A stretch of 64,000 bases of DNA from Marinobacter zhanjiangensis (GCF_014651935.1 NZ_BMXV01000002.1:620001-684000); one strand, 5' to 3'. Counted from the first letter of the stretch, positions 38,472-49,101 are shown. Notes: generated by a model not told the origin, from the letters alone. Translations and numbers: made by a program.

Positions 38472-39779
38472 ATGTCGATGACATCGGAAAAAGAGTTACC
38501 CAAAGAGGTAGCAGCATGGCGCGATCCGGAGTTGGATTCGGTCAAGGGTACCGAAACCCCCAAGGACCCGAACAAGGGTTACATTGCCCTGCTCGGCTGG
38601 AGTGTTAACGCGATCAAGGCGGCGCAAAAGTTTGACCGTCGCTATGTCGTTGTCGCTCCGGAGTGGGCTGAGGATTTCTGTAAGGCAAATAATATTCCGT
38701 TCATTCCCTGGGATTTCATCCGGCTGAACGACCGCTCCATGGAGATTGCCGAAACATTGAAGGCGGAAGGTGTCGATGTCGCCATACCGCTGTTCGAGGA
38801 AACGGTCGAGTGGTCAGGGGCGATCAACTCTGTCCTGATGGATAGCCCTCGTATGTACGGTCAATCCATCCTGTTCCGCGACAAGGCTCTGATGAAGCGC
38901 CGGGCGCAGCTTGGCGGTATCCGTGTCGGGATTTTCGAGGAAGCCCACGAGAAAGATGACATCGTCCGCTTCATGAAGCGCGTCAACCAGACGCTGCTCA
39001 AGCTTGACGGTGACCCGGATGACCCGATCCACGTAAAGGCCTTCGACAAGGCCGGCTGTCTGGGGCACCGGATGATCCGCACCCTGGAAGAGATTGACCT
39101 CATTCCGGATGAGGAATATCCCCTGCTGATGGAAAGTCACCTCAGTGGCTGGGAGTTCGCTGTCGAGGCCTGGATCCATGACGGCAAAATCCAGTTCCTC
39201 AACATTTCTGAGTATGTGACCCTGGGCTACTCGGTATTCGTTCCCGCTACCAAGGAACTGGAGAGCTGGCGCAGCGCGATTACCAAGCAGATCGAATTGC
39301 TGATCAAAACCTTCGATATCAAGTTCGGTCTGATCCATCCTGAGTACTTCGTCACGGCAGACGGCGAAATGTACTTTGGCGAGGTGGCCTATCGCCCGCC
39401 CGGTTTCAAGGCGTTCGAGCTTATCGAGATGGCCTACGGGTTCAACGCTTACCAGGCTTCCATGCTGGTGTTTGATCCCAAGAGCACCAAAGAGGAAGTG
39501 GAGGCGTTCTTCCCCGAGGAAGTTAGCGGTGCGAAAGGTTACGCGGGCTGCTTCGGGGTGTATCCAAGGCGTCGTGTGGTCAGCAAGCTGGAGATGCCCA
39601 AGGAAACCATTGAGCATCCCTATTTCGTGTCACATGAATTGCATGAGCCAACAGAAGAGACTGTTCCCGACCGGTCAGCCTTTGGCACCCACTGGGGCCT
39701 GGTGTTCTTCTTCGGCGACGACCCCATTACGATGCGGGATCTGCTGAAAGCTCAGGAAGATCTGGACTTCTACGTCTAG
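38472..39779 (+). CDS. ATP-grasp domain protein
   Basis: A 435-residue cytoplasmic protein with an ATP-grasp layout: an N-terminal preATP-grasp domain (YIALLGWSVNAIKAAQKF, then VDVAIPLFEETVEW), a central segment (SILFRDKALMKRRAQLGGIRVGIFEEA, VKAFDKAGC), and C-terminal metal-binding residues in IKFGLIHPEYFVTADGEMYFGEVAYRPPG. Members join a carboxylate to an amine or thiol using ATP. The substrate is unknown; carboxylate-amine (dipeptide) ligase-type chemistry is possible. AAGGAG lies eight bases before the ATG. It is divergent from the papain-like gene, sharing a 211-base intergenic region. Confidence 0.82.
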   Translation: MSMTSEKELPKEVAAWRDPELDSVKGTETPKDPNKGYIALLGWSVNAIKAAQKFDRRYVVVAPEWAEDFCKANNIPFIPWDFIRLNDRSMEIAETLKAEGVDVAIPLFEETVEWSGAINSVLMDSPRMYGQSILFRDKALMKRRAQLGGIRVGIFEEAHEKDDIVRFMKRVNQTLLKLDGDPDDPIHVKAFDKAGCLGHRMIRTLEEIDLIPDEEYPLLMESHLSGWEFAVEAWIHDGKIQFLNISEYVTLGYSVFVPATKELESWRSAITKQIELLIKTFDIKFGLIHPEYFVTADGEMYFGEVAYRPPGFKAFELIEMAYGFNAYQASMLVFDPKSTKEEVEAFFPEEVSGAKGYAGCFGVYPRRRVVSKLEMPKETIEHPYFVSHELHEPTEETVPDRSAFGTHWGLVFFFGDDPITMRDLLKAQEDLDFYV

Positions 39780-39818
39780 AGTCCGGCTGAAGCCATTCAT
39801 CTGTAGCAGACGTGATTT

Positions 39819-39851
39819 CCGTGATCTGGTCATTTTGAGACCAGATCACGG
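39819..39851. terminator. Long hairpin after the ATP-grasp gene
   Basis: A perfect 13-base stem (39819-39831 with 39839-39851) with a seven-base loop, 40 bases after the ATP-grasp stop and 33 bases from the converging acpH stop. No T-run follows on either strand, so it may be a factor-dependent terminator or an RNA-stabilising hairpin between convergent genes. Confidence 0.5.
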
Positions 39852-39883
39852 GTAATCTCCGAAACGTCCCCCCTCCCCGTGTG

Positions 39884-40465
39884 TCAGTCTGCAAGTCTCG
39901 AGCGGCTGAACTCAAGTAACTCAGGGAAAAAGGCCAGAAACCTTGCTTCCAGCTCGGCGTCCAGTGGTCGGATTTCTTCGATAATGCCCCCGAACCCATG
40001 CCGGAAGCGGATGCGGCTGGCTACCCGGTCCATGGCCCCGCCAACGGTTTCCAGATCCTGGTAGGCATGGAACCAGTCGTAGGCGATCATGCGCCGGGCC
40101 ACCTGCTCCATGGTGGGTGGCATAAGCTCATAACCAGCCTCAAGATCACGATATAATTCATTGATAAAAGAGACTTTGTCTGTGTGGCCGAACACGTCCC
40201 AGTGGCGCAGCAGATAATGGTCAAAAAGGATATCCAGCGCGATCCCCGCAAACCGGCGGCGCTGGCCCGAGAAGTGAGCCTTGCAGGCCAGCACCTCCGG
40301 ATGGGCATCCGTGAAGGCATCCACCGCCCGGTGGTGTTCCAGTCCTTCCCTCACCTGCTCCGGCAGCGCCCCGGTATCCAGTCCCCGGGCGAAATCCCCC
40401 AGCAGGTTACCGACCCGTGATTCGACGGTGGGCCGCGCCAGGAACAGGTGACAGAAATGGTTCAC
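39884..40465 (-). CDS. acpH: ACP phosphodiesterase (AcpH)
   Basis: A 193-residue metal-dependent hydrolase that removes 4'-phosphopantetheine from acyl carrier protein. The family pattern is clear: MNHFCHLFLARPT, VGNLLGDFARG, LEHHRAVDAFTDAHP (HD-like metal ligands) and DILFDHYLLRHW. The length is standard. The GTG start overlaps the stop of the upstream esterase gene (GTGA), so the two are co-translated on the minus strand. Confidence 0.9.
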   Translation of the reverse strand: MNHFCHLFLARPTVESRVGNLLGDFARGLDTGALPEQVREGLEHHRAVDAFTDAHPEVLACKAHFSGQRRRFAGIALDILFDHYLLRHWDVFGHTDKVSFINELYRDLEAGYELMPPTMEQVARRMIAYDWFHAYQDLETVGGAMDRVASRIRFRHGFGGIIEEIRPLDAELEARFLAFFPELLEFSRSRLAD

Positions 40466-41124
40466 AGGCTCAGGACTTTCCGCAGGAACTCACCGATGGC
40501 GTGGATTTCTTCCATGCACACGGCGTGTTCCATGGGGTAGGTCTTGTAGCTGGGCTGATACCCCATGGCTTCCAGCTTCTCCACCGACGCCCGCCCCAGG
40601 GACTCCGGCACCATCGGGTCGTGGGTGCCGTGAAATACACTGATGGGAATATTCCGGTTGGCCTCTGCACACTCCACGCTGTCGGCGGTGGCAAAATAGG
40701 TAGACAGGGCCAGTATGCCGGCCAGCGGCTGCGGATAGCTCAGGCCCAGTTCATAGGCCACGGCGCCACCCTGGGAGAAACCGGCAATCACGATCCGGTC
40801 GGACGCCACCCCGCGCTCGATTTCCTGTTCCACCAGTGCGCTAACCGCGCGCGCGGCATCTATCAGCTGGTCCTTGTCGACGGTGCGTCCCATTTCCAGG
40901 GATTTGATGTCATACCAGGCGGGCATGCGAATGCCGCCGTTAATGGTGACCGGCATTTCGGGGGCATGGGGAAAAATAAATCGCACCGAGGCATCCTGGG
41001 GTAAGCCCAGCTCCGGCACCACCGGCTCGAAGTCATGGCCATTGGCGCCCAGGCCATGCAGCCAGATGACGGCGGCATCGGGATCGCTCCCGGTATCCAG
41101 CTGAATATACTCAAGTTGCTTCAT
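40462..41124 (-). CDS. Carboxylesterase/lysophospholipase-like alpha/beta hydrolase
   Basis: A 220-residue cytoplasmic esterase of the acyl-protein thioesterase/EstB type. Features are VIWLHGLGANGHDF (oxyanion), FPHAPEMPVTINGG, nucleophile IAGFSQGGAV, acid FHGTHDPMVP and catalytic His in PMEHAVCMEEI. It hydrolyses short acyl esters; lysophospholipids are possible. It forms an operon with acpH, hinting at acyl or phospholipid turnover. Confidence 0.92.
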   Translation of the reverse strand: MKQLEYIQLDTGSDPDAAVIWLHGLGANGHDFEPVVPELGLPQDASVRFIFPHAPEMPVTINGGIRMPAWYDIKSLEMGRTVDKDQLIDAARAVSALVEQEIERGVASDRIVIAGFSQGGAVAYELGLSYPQPLAGILALSTYFATADSVECAEANRNIPISVFHGTHDPMVPESLGRASVEKLEAMGYQPSYKTYPMEHAVCMEEIHAIGEFLRKVLSL

Positions 41125-41137
41125 ACTACCTCTGTGA

Positions 41138-42334
41138 TCAGTCGGTTAATGGTTCCTGCGCCCGCCGGGCATTGAGTGAACTCAATACCGGGTTGGCATA
41201 CATGGAAATCAGGTATGGCCGGATTGCCTCGTCACAGGCATCAATGCGCCGCTGCAACTCTTCCTCCGCGGCTTCCAGTTCCGCCGGTGTCCAGCTCTCG
41301 GCGGTCACCACCTCTTCGCTGACCTCTTCCGGCGTATCATGGGCGGAAGGGTGAACGCCCTTCATGTTGTACGCCACAAGGTTGGACGCGTGCAGGTGAT
41401 AATTGGCGTGGATCTCGGAGTCGATCAGTGCCGCCAGGTCTTTCGCATTGTCCGGTGCATCGGCAATCGGCAGGCCAAAATGCACATGCACATGGCCCTT
41501 GAACCCGGTCAGACCCTGCACGATCTGTTGCGAATCCTCGTTCTCCGCCTTGGTATAGGTGCCGGTGCGTTCGCGGGTCTCCAGCTCACGGGCCTTGTCC
41601 TCGTCGCAGGGATCGTATTCATAGGCAATGGAAACCGGCACGATGCGCATGCGGTTCATGGCCTCGGCAAAGCCCAGGCCTTCCTTTTTGCGGCTCATGT
41701 AGAACATCTTGATGATGGCAGGGTCAGTCAGGTCAACCCCGTTCTTGGCCCGCCCTTCCCGCTGGGCAATCCAGATGCTGTGACCATCGTCCAGACTGTG
41801 ATTGATGAACCCGGACAGGGTCAGGAACACCTGACGCATTTCCCGGGGGCTCTGGATATCCCGTTGCACGACAAAGCTCTTATTCAACCGCATCATCTCG
41901 GCAAAAACCGGATTTTTAAGCAGATTGTCACCAATGGCAATGCGAGTGGTGTCAAAGCCATTCAGGTGCAGAAGGTGATTGACCACCATCGGATCGAACA
42001 CAATGTCACGGTGATTGCAGACGAACAGGTAGGACGTTTCCGGGTCCAGCCGGTCAAGGCCGGATGAGGTCAACTGAGTAGTCGTCCTTCCGACCAGATC
42101 GGTCACGTATTCGGCCACCCTTGCCTGGATGTCCCTGACCGTCCGGGCGTTACCGAATTCCCGCTTCAGCCAGGTCTTTACCCGATGGCGAAGCAACCAC
42201 GGCAACCAACGGGCCAACATGGGTGAGCGGAAACGGCCCACCATTAACAAGAAATCCGGATCATTGGATAACCGCTGCACGGCCCCCACGACCTCGTCAT
42301 CCCCATAGGGGCGTATGGCTTCAAATTCCTGCAT
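41138..42334 (-). CDS. Glycerol-3-phosphate/1-acylglycerol-3-phosphate acyltransferase-like protein
   Basis: A 398-residue PlsC-related protein. The catalytic block is YLFVCNHRDIVFDPMVVNHLL, where the His-to-Asp distance is one residue longer than the classic H-x4-D; this NHRDIVxDP form defines its own subfamily. Later motifs are SFVVQRDI and IWIAQREGRAKNGVD (substrate-phosphate site). No membrane helices are obvious except a short hydrophobic patch. A role in phospholipid or lysolipid acylation is inferred. It is 13 bases upstream of the esterase gene in the same orientation, so all three may be one lipid-related operon. Confidence 0.8.
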   Translation of the reverse strand: MQEFEAIRPYGDDEVVGAVQRLSNDPDFLLMVGRFRSPMLARWLPWLLRHRVKTWLKREFGNARTVRDIQARVAEYVTDLVGRTTTQLTSSGLDRLDPETSYLFVCNHRDIVFDPMVVNHLLHLNGFDTTRIAIGDNLLKNPVFAEMMRLNKSFVVQRDIQSPREMRQVFLTLSGFINHSLDDGHSIWIAQREGRAKNGVDLTDPAIIKMFYMSRKKEGLGFAEAMNRMRIVPVSIAYEYDPCDEDKARELETRERTGTYTKAENEDSQQIVQGLTGFKGHVHVHFGLPIADAPDNAKDLAALIDSEIHANYHLHASNLVAYNMKGVHPSAHDTPEEVSEEVVTAESWTPAELEAAEEELQRRIDACDEAIRPYLISMYANPVLSSLNARRAQEPLTD

Positions 42335-42505
42335 TACAGTCCTGTTTTTATTGAGTTTTATCGATAAATGCGCTCTCCGGCCGTACCGGGCGCGTCGAAA
42401 AACCGCGTTATTGTATCGCGACAGCGTCGCGGATGCCTCCTCCCGACAATCGAGGCCGGTTTTGGTATCATCCGCCCTTCATTTGCAAACCTGGCCAGGC
42501 CACCC

Positions 42506-44386
42506 ATGGACTCGTACACGGATTTCGACCAGCTCAGCCCTGAAAAACCGGTTACACCCACTGCCAGCCCGGATCAGGTGCTGCACAAGGTGTTCGGCTA
42601 CGAGTCGTTCCGGCCGCTGCAGGGTGACATCGTCAGCGAACTGGTCAATGGGGGCAATGCCCTGGTGCTGATGCCCACCGGTGGCGGCAAGTCGCTCTGC
42701 TATCAGATCCCGGCCATGGTAAGGCCGGGTACCGGCGTGGTTATCTCACCACTGATCGCCCTGATGCAGGACCAGGTAGCCGCACTGCAACAGGTGGGGG
42801 TGCGGGCGGCGTTCCTCAACTCCACCATGGGGCCGGAGCAGGCCAGGGACGCCGAAAACGCCCTGCTCCGCGGTGAGCTGGACCTGCTCTACTGCGCCCC
42901 GGAACGGCTGCTGCAACCGCGTACCCTCAGCCTGCTGGAAGATGCCTCGCTGTCGTTATTTGCTATTGATGAGGCCCACTGCGTATCCCAGTGGGGCCAT
43001 GATTTCCGGTCTGACTATCTGGGTCTGAGCATCCTGGCAGAGCGGTTTTCCCAGGTACCACGCATTGCGCTGACCGCCACCGCAGACGAGCGTACCCGCA
43101 AGGAAATTGCCGAGCGCCTGTCGCTGACCGGGGCCCGGCATTTCATCAGCGGCTTCGACCGCCCCAACATCCAGTACCGTATCGCCCCGAAGACCAATGC
43201 CAACAAACAGCTACTGGACTTTATCGGCGCCGAGCACCCGGGGGACTCGGGCATCGTCTACTGTATGTCCCGTAACAAGGTCGACGCCACGGCCAGGCTT
43301 CTGCAACAGAAAGGATACACCGCCCTTCCCTATCACGCCGGGCTGGGCGCGGAGGAACGGGCACGGAATCAGGAAAGCTTCCTGCGCGAGGACGGTGTTA
43401 TCGTTGTTGCAACCATCGCCTTCGGCATGGGCATCGACAAACCGGATGTGCGTTTCGTGGCCCACCTGGACCTGCCCAAGAGCCTTGAGGCCTACTACCA
43501 GGAAACCGGCCGTGCCGGACGTGATGGCAACCCCGCCACGGCCTGGATGGTGTACGGCCTGCAGGACGTGATCAAGTTACGCCAGATGCTGGAAGCCTCA
43601 CAGGGCAATGACACCTTCAAGCGGGTGGAACGGCAGAAGATGGATGCCATGCTGGGCCTGTGCGAGATCACCACCTGTCGGCGCCAGGCGTTGCTGCGCT
43701 ATTTCGGCGACCAGCTGGAACAGCCTTGTGGCAACTGCGATACCTGCCTGACGCCCCCGGAAACCTGGGATGGCACCGATGCGGTCCGCAAGGCGCTGTC
43801 CTGCGTTTACCGCACCGGGCAACGCTTCGGGGTCAACTATGTGATCGACGTGCTGCGCGGGTCGGATAACGAGCGTATCCGCCAGTCCGGCCATCAGGCC
43901 CTGTCCACCTGGGGTATTGGCACCGGGTTGTCCGCCAACCAGTGGAAGTCGGTGTTCCGGCAGCTGGTGGCCAATGGCTACCTTCGCGCCGACCCGGAGG
44001 GCTACGGTGCACTGCAGCTTACCGAGATCTGCCGGCCGGTACTTCGTGGTGAAGCTCACCTTGAGCTGCGCAAGGATCCGGAACGCAAGATCACGCGCCG
44101 GGCCGGAGGTGGTGACCAGCGTCGCCACCAGACCATTTCTGATCCCCAGGGCTGGGAAGCCCTGCGGCAGAAGCGTAAGGAGCTGGCGGATGAACAGGGC
44201 GTACCGCCCTTCGTGATCTTCCACGATACCACCCTGATGGAACTGCTCGAACAGCGCCCGGCCAGCCTGCAGGAAATGTCGGAAATCAGCGGCGTGGGCA
44301 GTGCCAAGCTGGAACGTTACGGGGAAACCTTTCTGGCCGTGCTGGACGCGCTGCCACAGCGCCATAACGAGGAGGCGACGCAATAG
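42506..44386 (+). CDS. recQ: ATP-dependent DNA helicase RecQ
   Basis: A 626-residue RecQ helicase. Visible motifs are FRPLQGDIV (motif 0), [14 protein letters not shown] (Walker A), [16 protein letters not shown] (Walker B), ALTATAD (III), [11 protein letters not shown] (IV), [22 protein letters not shown] (V) and [10 protein letters not shown] (VI). The zinc domain has [13 protein letters not shown] with CGNCDTC, then a winged helix and an HRDC domain (residues about 530-610). It unwinds DNA 3' to 5' in recombination repair. The ATG at 42506 is chosen because homology begins there; a -10-like GGTATCAT lies just upstream. Confidence 0.95.
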   Translation: MDSYTDFDQLSPEKPVTPTASPDQVLHKVFGYESFRPLQGDIVSELVNGGNALVLMPTGGGKSLCYQIPAMVRPGTGVVISPLIALMQDQVAALQQVGVRAAFLNSTMGPEQARDAENALLRGELDLLYCAPERLLQPRTLSLLEDASLSLFAIDEAHCVSQWGHDFRSDYLGLSILAERFSQVPRIALTATADERTRKEIAERLSLTGARHFISGFDRPNIQYRIAPKTNANKQLLDFIGAEHPGDSGIVYCMSRNKVDATARLLQQKGYTALPYHAGLGAEERARNQESFLREDGVIVVATIAFGMGIDKPDVRFVAHLDLPKSLEAYYQETGRAGRDGNPATAWMVYGLQDVIKLRQMLEASQGNDTFKRVERQKMDAMLGLCEITTCRRQALLRYFGDQLEQPCGNCDTCLTPPETWDGTDAVRKALSCVYRTGQRFGVNYVIDVLRGSDNERIRQSGHQALSTWGIGTGLSANQWKSVFRQLVANGYLRADPEGYGALQLTEICRPVLRGEAHLELRKDPERKITRRAGGGDQRRHQTISDPQGWEALRQKRKELADEQGVPPFVIFHDTTLMELLEQRPASLQEMSEISGVGSAKLERYGETFLAVLDALPQRHNEEATQ

Positions 44387-44439
44387 TTTATCCGGGCGAA
44401 ATCTGCTGTGTTCCCCGGAAAGCGGCTGCACTTAACTGA

Positions 44440-44664
44440 GTGGCCGCACAACGGATTGAGCTCGGACTTGAGCGGGCCATATCCGATGGCAGTTTTGCGG
44501 TGCATCTTGCCACCTATTACGGGCACGCCGTGGACGTTCTGGACCTGGGTCGACGCACGCTTCTGGTTCTTGATAACCCGCGCCTCAGCAACGACTCGAA
44601 ACCAATCGGGCGCGAGGCCCTGGAGACCCTCCAGCGCAGGATATCCAGTGGCCTGGCCGAGTGA
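44440..44664 (+). CDS. Hypothetical 74-residue protein
   Basis: A GTG directly after an in-frame TGA opens a 74-codon frame with codon use like its neighbours. The product (AAQRIELGLERAISDG, then YYGHAVDVLDLGRRTLLVLDNP) has no family I know. No good ribosome site is visible and it overlaps nothing, so it is either a small gene between recQ and the receptor gene or non-coding. Confidence 0.4.
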   Translation: MAAQRIELGLERAISDGSFAVHLATYYGHAVDVLDLGRRTLLVLDNPRLSNDSKPIGREALETLQRRISSGLAE

Positions 44665-44678
44665 GGCTCCGCCTGATT

Positions 44679-46565
44679 TCAGACCCTGAAACGTTTGACC
44701 TTGCTGTTAAGCTCGGAGGCCACTGAGTCGATCCGGTTGCTGTGAGAGTCATTGTCGGACGATGCCGCAGCCGCCTCCTGCCCTTTCTCGGCGATACGTG
44801 TGATGGAGCTGTTCAGCTCCTCGGACACAGACGTCTGCTCCTCGGAAGCCGTGGCAATCTGGGAAGTCATCTCGTTGATGGAGGTGATTGCCGATGCGAT
44901 CCGGTCCAGGGCATCCATCGCAAGCTGCGCCTTTTCAGTACTCTCGGAGGAAACCCGAGTGGACGCCTCCATCACTCTGACGGCTTCGTTTGCCCCGGAC
45001 TGAAGTCGCTCGATCACAGCGCCGACTTCGCCAGTGCTTTGCTGGGTGCGCTGGGCCAGATTGCGCACCTCATCCGCCACCACGGCAAAGCCACGTCCGG
45101 CCTCGCCGGCCCGGGCTGCCTCGATGGCGGCATTCAGGGCCAACAGATTGGTCTGCTCGGCCACGCCTTCGATCACTTCGAGTACCGTGGTTATTTCGTT
45201 AACATCCTTGCCTAGGCGCTCGATCACCTGAGCCGCGCCACCGATCTCGGCGGACAGCCGTTCCACTGCTTCACGTGATTGGGATACCGTATCCACGGTC
45301 TCTCTCGCCTCCGAATCTGCCGTTTGTGAGGCATCGGCGGTCTGCTGGGCGTTACGGGCAATTTCTGAAGCGGCGGCAGACATCTCGTTAATGGCCGTGG
45401 CAATCATGTCCACTTCCTGCTGTTGGCCTTCGACACTGTTTCGGCTGGTGCTGGCGGTCTGTCTCAGTGAAACAACAGCTTCATGCAGTTCATCGGTGCC
45501 GTGCTGGGCGTCCCGGACAACGTCCTGGATATTGGCCACGAAATCATTGAAGCTGCCGGCCAGGCGTCCGAATTCGTCCCGGGTCTCTACCTTCAGCCGC
45601 CGCGTAAGATCTGCTTCGCCGCTGGCAATATCCGCCATGGCACTATTCAGTCGATAAACCGGGCGCATCAGCACACGGATGCCAAGATGAAGGACCAGCA
45701 AGACCACCACAAGGCCAATCACCAGAATCAGCAATCCGGTGGTCCTTGCTTCCCGCACCGGGGCATTGATCAGATCCTTGTTGGCGAACATCACCAGTTG
45801 CCAGTCGACACCCCGGGCCTGCGCTATCTCGTGGAAACTGACTCGCCAGGGCGTATCGTCAATTACGATGGTCCGGGCCGGGCCTTCAGGTTCCACCTTC
45901 TGCCCGAGAAAATCGGCGACCGGCTTCCCCATCAGCTCCGTTTCGGGGTGATAGAGTACCGTGCCTTCACCGTCTACCAGGGCGGCATAACCGGTTTCGG
46001 CAAGGTTGACCTCCCGCAGCAGCTGGTCAACCGCGTTGAGTGTGATATCACCACCGGCAACACCCTGGAACTCGCCAGAAGACACCGGTGCCAGGGTCGA
46101 CAGCACTATTTCACCAGTAGAGGCATCCAGGTAGGGTTTGGTGATGGACGCATGTCCCAGCTCCCGGGCAAGCTTGAACCAGGGGCGGGTCCGGGGGTCA
46201 TAGTCAGCCGGCAGTGACTGCTGGGCTTTCCGGTTGCGCATCAGCATGTAGCCGTCAGAGCGGCCCACGTAGACATCCTTGAAACCACCCCCCAGATTGG
46301 CGGATTCGAGGATTGCCCTCGCCTGCTCGTCGTTTTCCGCCGACTCCAGGGCTTTTGCCACGCCTTCTGTCATCCGCAGGCGGGTATTCAGCCATTCCGC
46401 AATGCTGGCCGTTGCCTGACTGGCGGCGTCCTCCGCCATGGCCTCAACATACCGGCTGGTGGTGGACGTCAATCGATAGTCACCGGTTACGGCATAACTG
46501 CCAACTACGAGGACAAGCAGGAAACCGAAGGCAATCAAAAGTTTCTGGCCAAAAGAAAGATTCAC
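44679..46565 (-). CDS. Methyl-accepting chemotaxis protein with dCache sensor
   Basis: A 628-residue transmembrane chemoreceptor when started at the GTG at 46565 (with AGGGGG upstream); an open frame extends to 46697. Order: helix about 9-27, periplasmic dCache domain about 40-280 with [30 protein letters not shown] and [13 protein letters not shown], second helix about 287-310, HAMP, then the MCP hairpin with [24 protein letters not shown]. dCache receptors often bind amino acids or organic acids. No C-terminal NWETF pentapeptide for CheR/CheB is present (ends KVKRFRV). Ligand unknown. Confidence 0.92.
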   Translation of the reverse strand: MNLSFGQKLLIAFGFLLVLVVGSYAVTGDYRLTSTTSRYVEAMAEDAASQATASIAEWLNTRLRMTEGVAKALESAENDEQARAILESANLGGGFKDVYVGRSDGYMLMRNRKAQQSLPADYDPRTRPWFKLARELGHASITKPYLDASTGEIVLSTLAPVSSGEFQGVAGGDITLNAVDQLLREVNLAETGYAALVDGEGTVLYHPETELMGKPVADFLGQKVEPEGPARTIVIDDTPWRVSFHEIAQARGVDWQLVMFANKDLINAPVREARTTGLLILVIGLVVVLLVLHLGIRVLMRPVYRLNSAMADIASGEADLTRRLKVETRDEFGRLAGSFNDFVANIQDVVRDAQHGTDELHEAVVSLRQTASTSRNSVEGQQQEVDMIATAINEMSAAASEIARNAQQTADASQTADSEARETVDTVSQSREAVERLSAEIGGAAQVIERLGKDVNEITTVLEVIEGVAEQTNLLALNAAIEAARAGEAGRGFAVVADEVRNLAQRTQQSTGEVGAVIERLQSGANEAVRVMEASTRVSSESTEKAQLAMDALDRIASAITSINEMTSQIATASEEQTSVSEELNSSITRIAEKGQEAAAASSDNDSHSNRIDSVASELNSKVKRFRV

Positions 46566-46764
46566 GGGCGGAGGCCCCCTGAGCAAGAAATGAATTGGAA
46601 CACCCCCTTTGTTTCGGCCAGAGGGGAGAAGTCTTGAGGGAGGTTTTGTTATCATCATCCACTGGCGGTCTTCATACGTATGAGGTTCCGTTGCCAACTC
46701 GCCCTTGGGCGAACATCTACACTGGGTAGATCACACCGACTTTTCAGCAGGAGCCACCCCGAAT

Positions 46765-48318
46765 ATGGCACATGAAGAACTACACCTGAGTCTGCGTAAC
46801 CTTGAAGTGGATGATTACGAGCAGCTCAAGGTGTTGATGGATCGTGTCTACGACGACATCGGTGGCGCCTGGCCCCGGGATACCATCAAGGCACTGATCG
46901 AGCAGTTTCCGGACGGCCAGCTCTGCATCGAGGACAGCGGCGAGCTGGTGGCCGTGGCGCTGACCGTGTGCGTCCAGTACGAGCGCTTCAGCAACCCCCA
47001 CACCTATGATGATCTGATCCTGCGCAACGAGAAGATCTGGCACAATGCCAGTGGCGACTCCCTGTACGGCCTGGACGTGTTCATTCACCCCGACTACCGG
47101 GGCTATCGCCTGGGCCGCCGCCTGTATGAGGCGCGCAAGGAGTTGTGTCGCTCCAAGAACCTGCGGGCAATACTCGCAGGTGGACGCATCCCCAACTACC
47201 ACAAGTACTCAGAGCAGTACACGCCGGCAGAATATATTGAACGGGTCGATCGCAAGGAAATTTACGACCCGATTCTCAGCTTCCAGCTGTCCAATGATTT
47301 CCAGGTCACCCGCCTGATGCACAAGTACCTCCCTGAGGACGAGAAATCATTGGGTTACGCCACACTCCTCGAGTGGAACAACATCCTGTATACACCGCCC
47401 TCCACCGTGGTGAACACCCGCAGGACCCAGGTCCGGCTGGGGGCGGTGCAGTGGCAGATGCGTGAATTCACCTCGGTGGATGAAGTGCTGCGCCAGGTGG
47501 AATACTTCGTTGATGCGCTTTCCGACTACAAGAGTGATATCGCCATCTTCCCGGAGTTCTTCAACGCTCCGCTGATGGGCCTGACAGACCAGATGGACCA
47601 GACCCGGGCCGTCCGCTTCCTGGCCGGGTTCACGGAACAGTTCCGTAACGAAATGTCGGAAATGGCAGTCAGTTACAACATCAACATCATCACCGGCTCC
47701 ATGCCGCTTCTGGACGACGACCGGGTCTACAATGTGTCTTACCTGTGCCACCGGGACGGTCGTGTGGACGAGCAGCGCAAGGTTCACATCACGCCCCACG
47801 AGCGCCGGGACTGGGTCATTGAGGGTGGCAATCGTTTCGAAGTATTCGATACCGATGCCGGCCGCGTGGCCATCATGATCTGCTACGACATAGAATTTCC
47901 GGAGCTCGGCCGCATGGCTGCCGCCGAGGAAGTGGATATTATTTGCGTGCCCTTCTGGACCGACACCAAGAACGGCTACCTGCGGGTACGCCATTGCGCC
48001 CAGGCCCGGGCCATTGAAAACGAGTGTTATGTGGTGATCACTGGCAGCGTGGGCAACCTGCCGAAGGTGGAGAATCTGGACGTTCAGTACGCCCAGTCAT
48101 CGGTGTTCTCACCGTCCGACTTTGCCTTCCCCCATGATGCCGTCATGGCGGAAACCACCCCCAACACCGAGATGATCATGTTCTCGGATCTGGACCTCGA
48201 GAAGCTCAAAGTGGTGCGCAACGAAGGGTCGGTGACCAACCTCAAGGACCGCCGTACAGACCTTTACACACTGCACACCAACGACACGGATCATGATATT
48301 GTTGAGGACGAAAACTGA
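46765..48318 (+). CDS. GNAT acetyltransferase-nitrilase/amidase fusion protein
   Basis: A 517-residue bifunctional protein. Residues about 1-210 are a GNAT domain with LDVFIHPDYRGYRLGRRLYEARKEL (acetyl-CoA loop Y-R-L-G-R-R). Residues about 230-500 are a carbon-nitrogen hydrolase with the catalytic triad Glu in IAIFPEFF, Lys in QRKVHITPHE and Cys in MICYDIEFPE. The fusion occurs in several bacteria and its substrate is not established. Start chosen at ATG 46765 with AGGAG 13 bases upstream. Single gene, divergent from the chemoreceptor. Confidence 0.88.
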   Translation: MAHEELHLSLRNLEVDDYEQLKVLMDRVYDDIGGAWPRDTIKALIEQFPDGQLCIEDSGELVAVALTVCVQYERFSNPHTYDDLILRNEKIWHNASGDSLYGLDVFIHPDYRGYRLGRRLYEARKELCRSKNLRAILAGGRIPNYHKYSEQYTPAEYIERVDRKEIYDPILSFQLSNDFQVTRLMHKYLPEDEKSLGYATLLEWNNILYTPPSTVVNTRRTQVRLGAVQWQMREFTSVDEVLRQVEYFVDALSDYKSDIAIFPEFFNAPLMGLTDQMDQTRAVRFLAGFTEQFRNEMSEMAVSYNINIITGSMPLLDDDRVYNVSYLCHRDGRVDEQRKVHITPHERRDWVIEGGNRFEVFDTDAGRVAIMICYDIEFPELGRMAAAEEVDIICVPFWTDTKNGYLRVRHCAQARAIENECYVVITGSVGNLPKVENLDVQYAQSSVFSPSDFAFPHDAVMAETTPNTEMIMFSDLDLEKLKVVRNEGSVTNLKDRRTDLYTLHTNDTDHDIVEDEN

Positions 48319-48557
48319 GGGGGCCTGTTACCAGTTTGCCAAACGGGCGCCAACGCACATCAAGAGTACCGGCTACGGCGCTGAAAATATTGTCAAACAC
48401 CGTTTCCGTGGCTAAGGTTTATCCACTGGAATCGTAACGATTAGCGCACGGAAACCCCGCAACCGGAGCTGGATCGCCACCAGGCCTTGCAGACCGGTTC
48501 GCCGCATCGTCGGGTAAAGAACTGTTGTTGGCGGCCATGCCGCCCAGGGAACGCACC

Positions 48558-48968
48558 ATGCAAATGTCAGACAACACTTACCATACCCCGCTGCCAGATC
48601 TGGTGGCGCGGTTTACCCTGAGGAAAGGGTTATTCCGCAAGGAGCTGGTGGAAGCCCGTCTGTTTGACCTGAATCAGTTCGGTTGTGTACTGAAAACCGA
48701 TAAGGTATTCGAACCGGGTGAAACGCTTGGGCTGGAACTGGAAATGCAGATGCCGTTTGAGAACCTGCAGGCATCAGGCCTGACAGGGTTGATCACAGAG
48801 AGAAGAAAGTACTGTAGCAACTTCTTCTACTTCGTTGATTTTATTACGAGTGACTACCGCCCAAAGACGGAGCGATCGGAACAGCTGGAGCGCATTCGCG
48901 AGGTGCTTGACCGTAAGAAGTCCCTGCTTTCCCGTCGCGAAAATCCCAGCCTGGGCGTCACTGCCTGA
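48558..48968 (+). CDS. PilZ-like domain protein (tentative)
   Basis: A 136-residue cytoplasmic protein. The core ARLFDLNQFGCVLKTDKVFEPGETLGLELEMQ resembles a PilZ beta-barrel (D-x-S/N-x-x-G pattern followed by a hydrophobic/Pro-Gly turn), and RKELVEAR may supply the basic c-di-GMP loop, but the canonical RxxxR is not clear. The C-terminus is a charged helix (EQLERIREVLDRKKSLLSRR). An AGGGA lies before the ATG at 48558. It precedes the selenium locus by 133 bases and is probably separate. The PilZ call is tentative. Confidence 0.55.
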   Translation: MQMSDNTYHTPLPDLVARFTLRKGLFRKELVEARLFDLNQFGCVLKTDKVFEPGETLGLELEMQMPFENLQASGLTGLITERRKYCSNFFYFVDFITSDYRPKTERSEQLERIREVLDRKKSLLSRRENPSLGVTA

Positions 48969-49101
48969 CCCCTTGCCTGCTCATTTCCGGGCCGGAATCT
49001 GGTCAGGTATCACCACAAATTCCGCCGGTCGGGTAATCCGTCCGGCTTCCTTAACGGTATAACCGTTAGCTCGTCACAACCCGTGAACAGGGAGCGACAC
49101 C

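Noticed and set aside
44408..44689. 93-codon frame overlapping the 74-codon candidate after recQ
   Set aside because: Proline/tryptophan/arginine-rich out-of-frame composition; the 44440 frame has more host-like codons.
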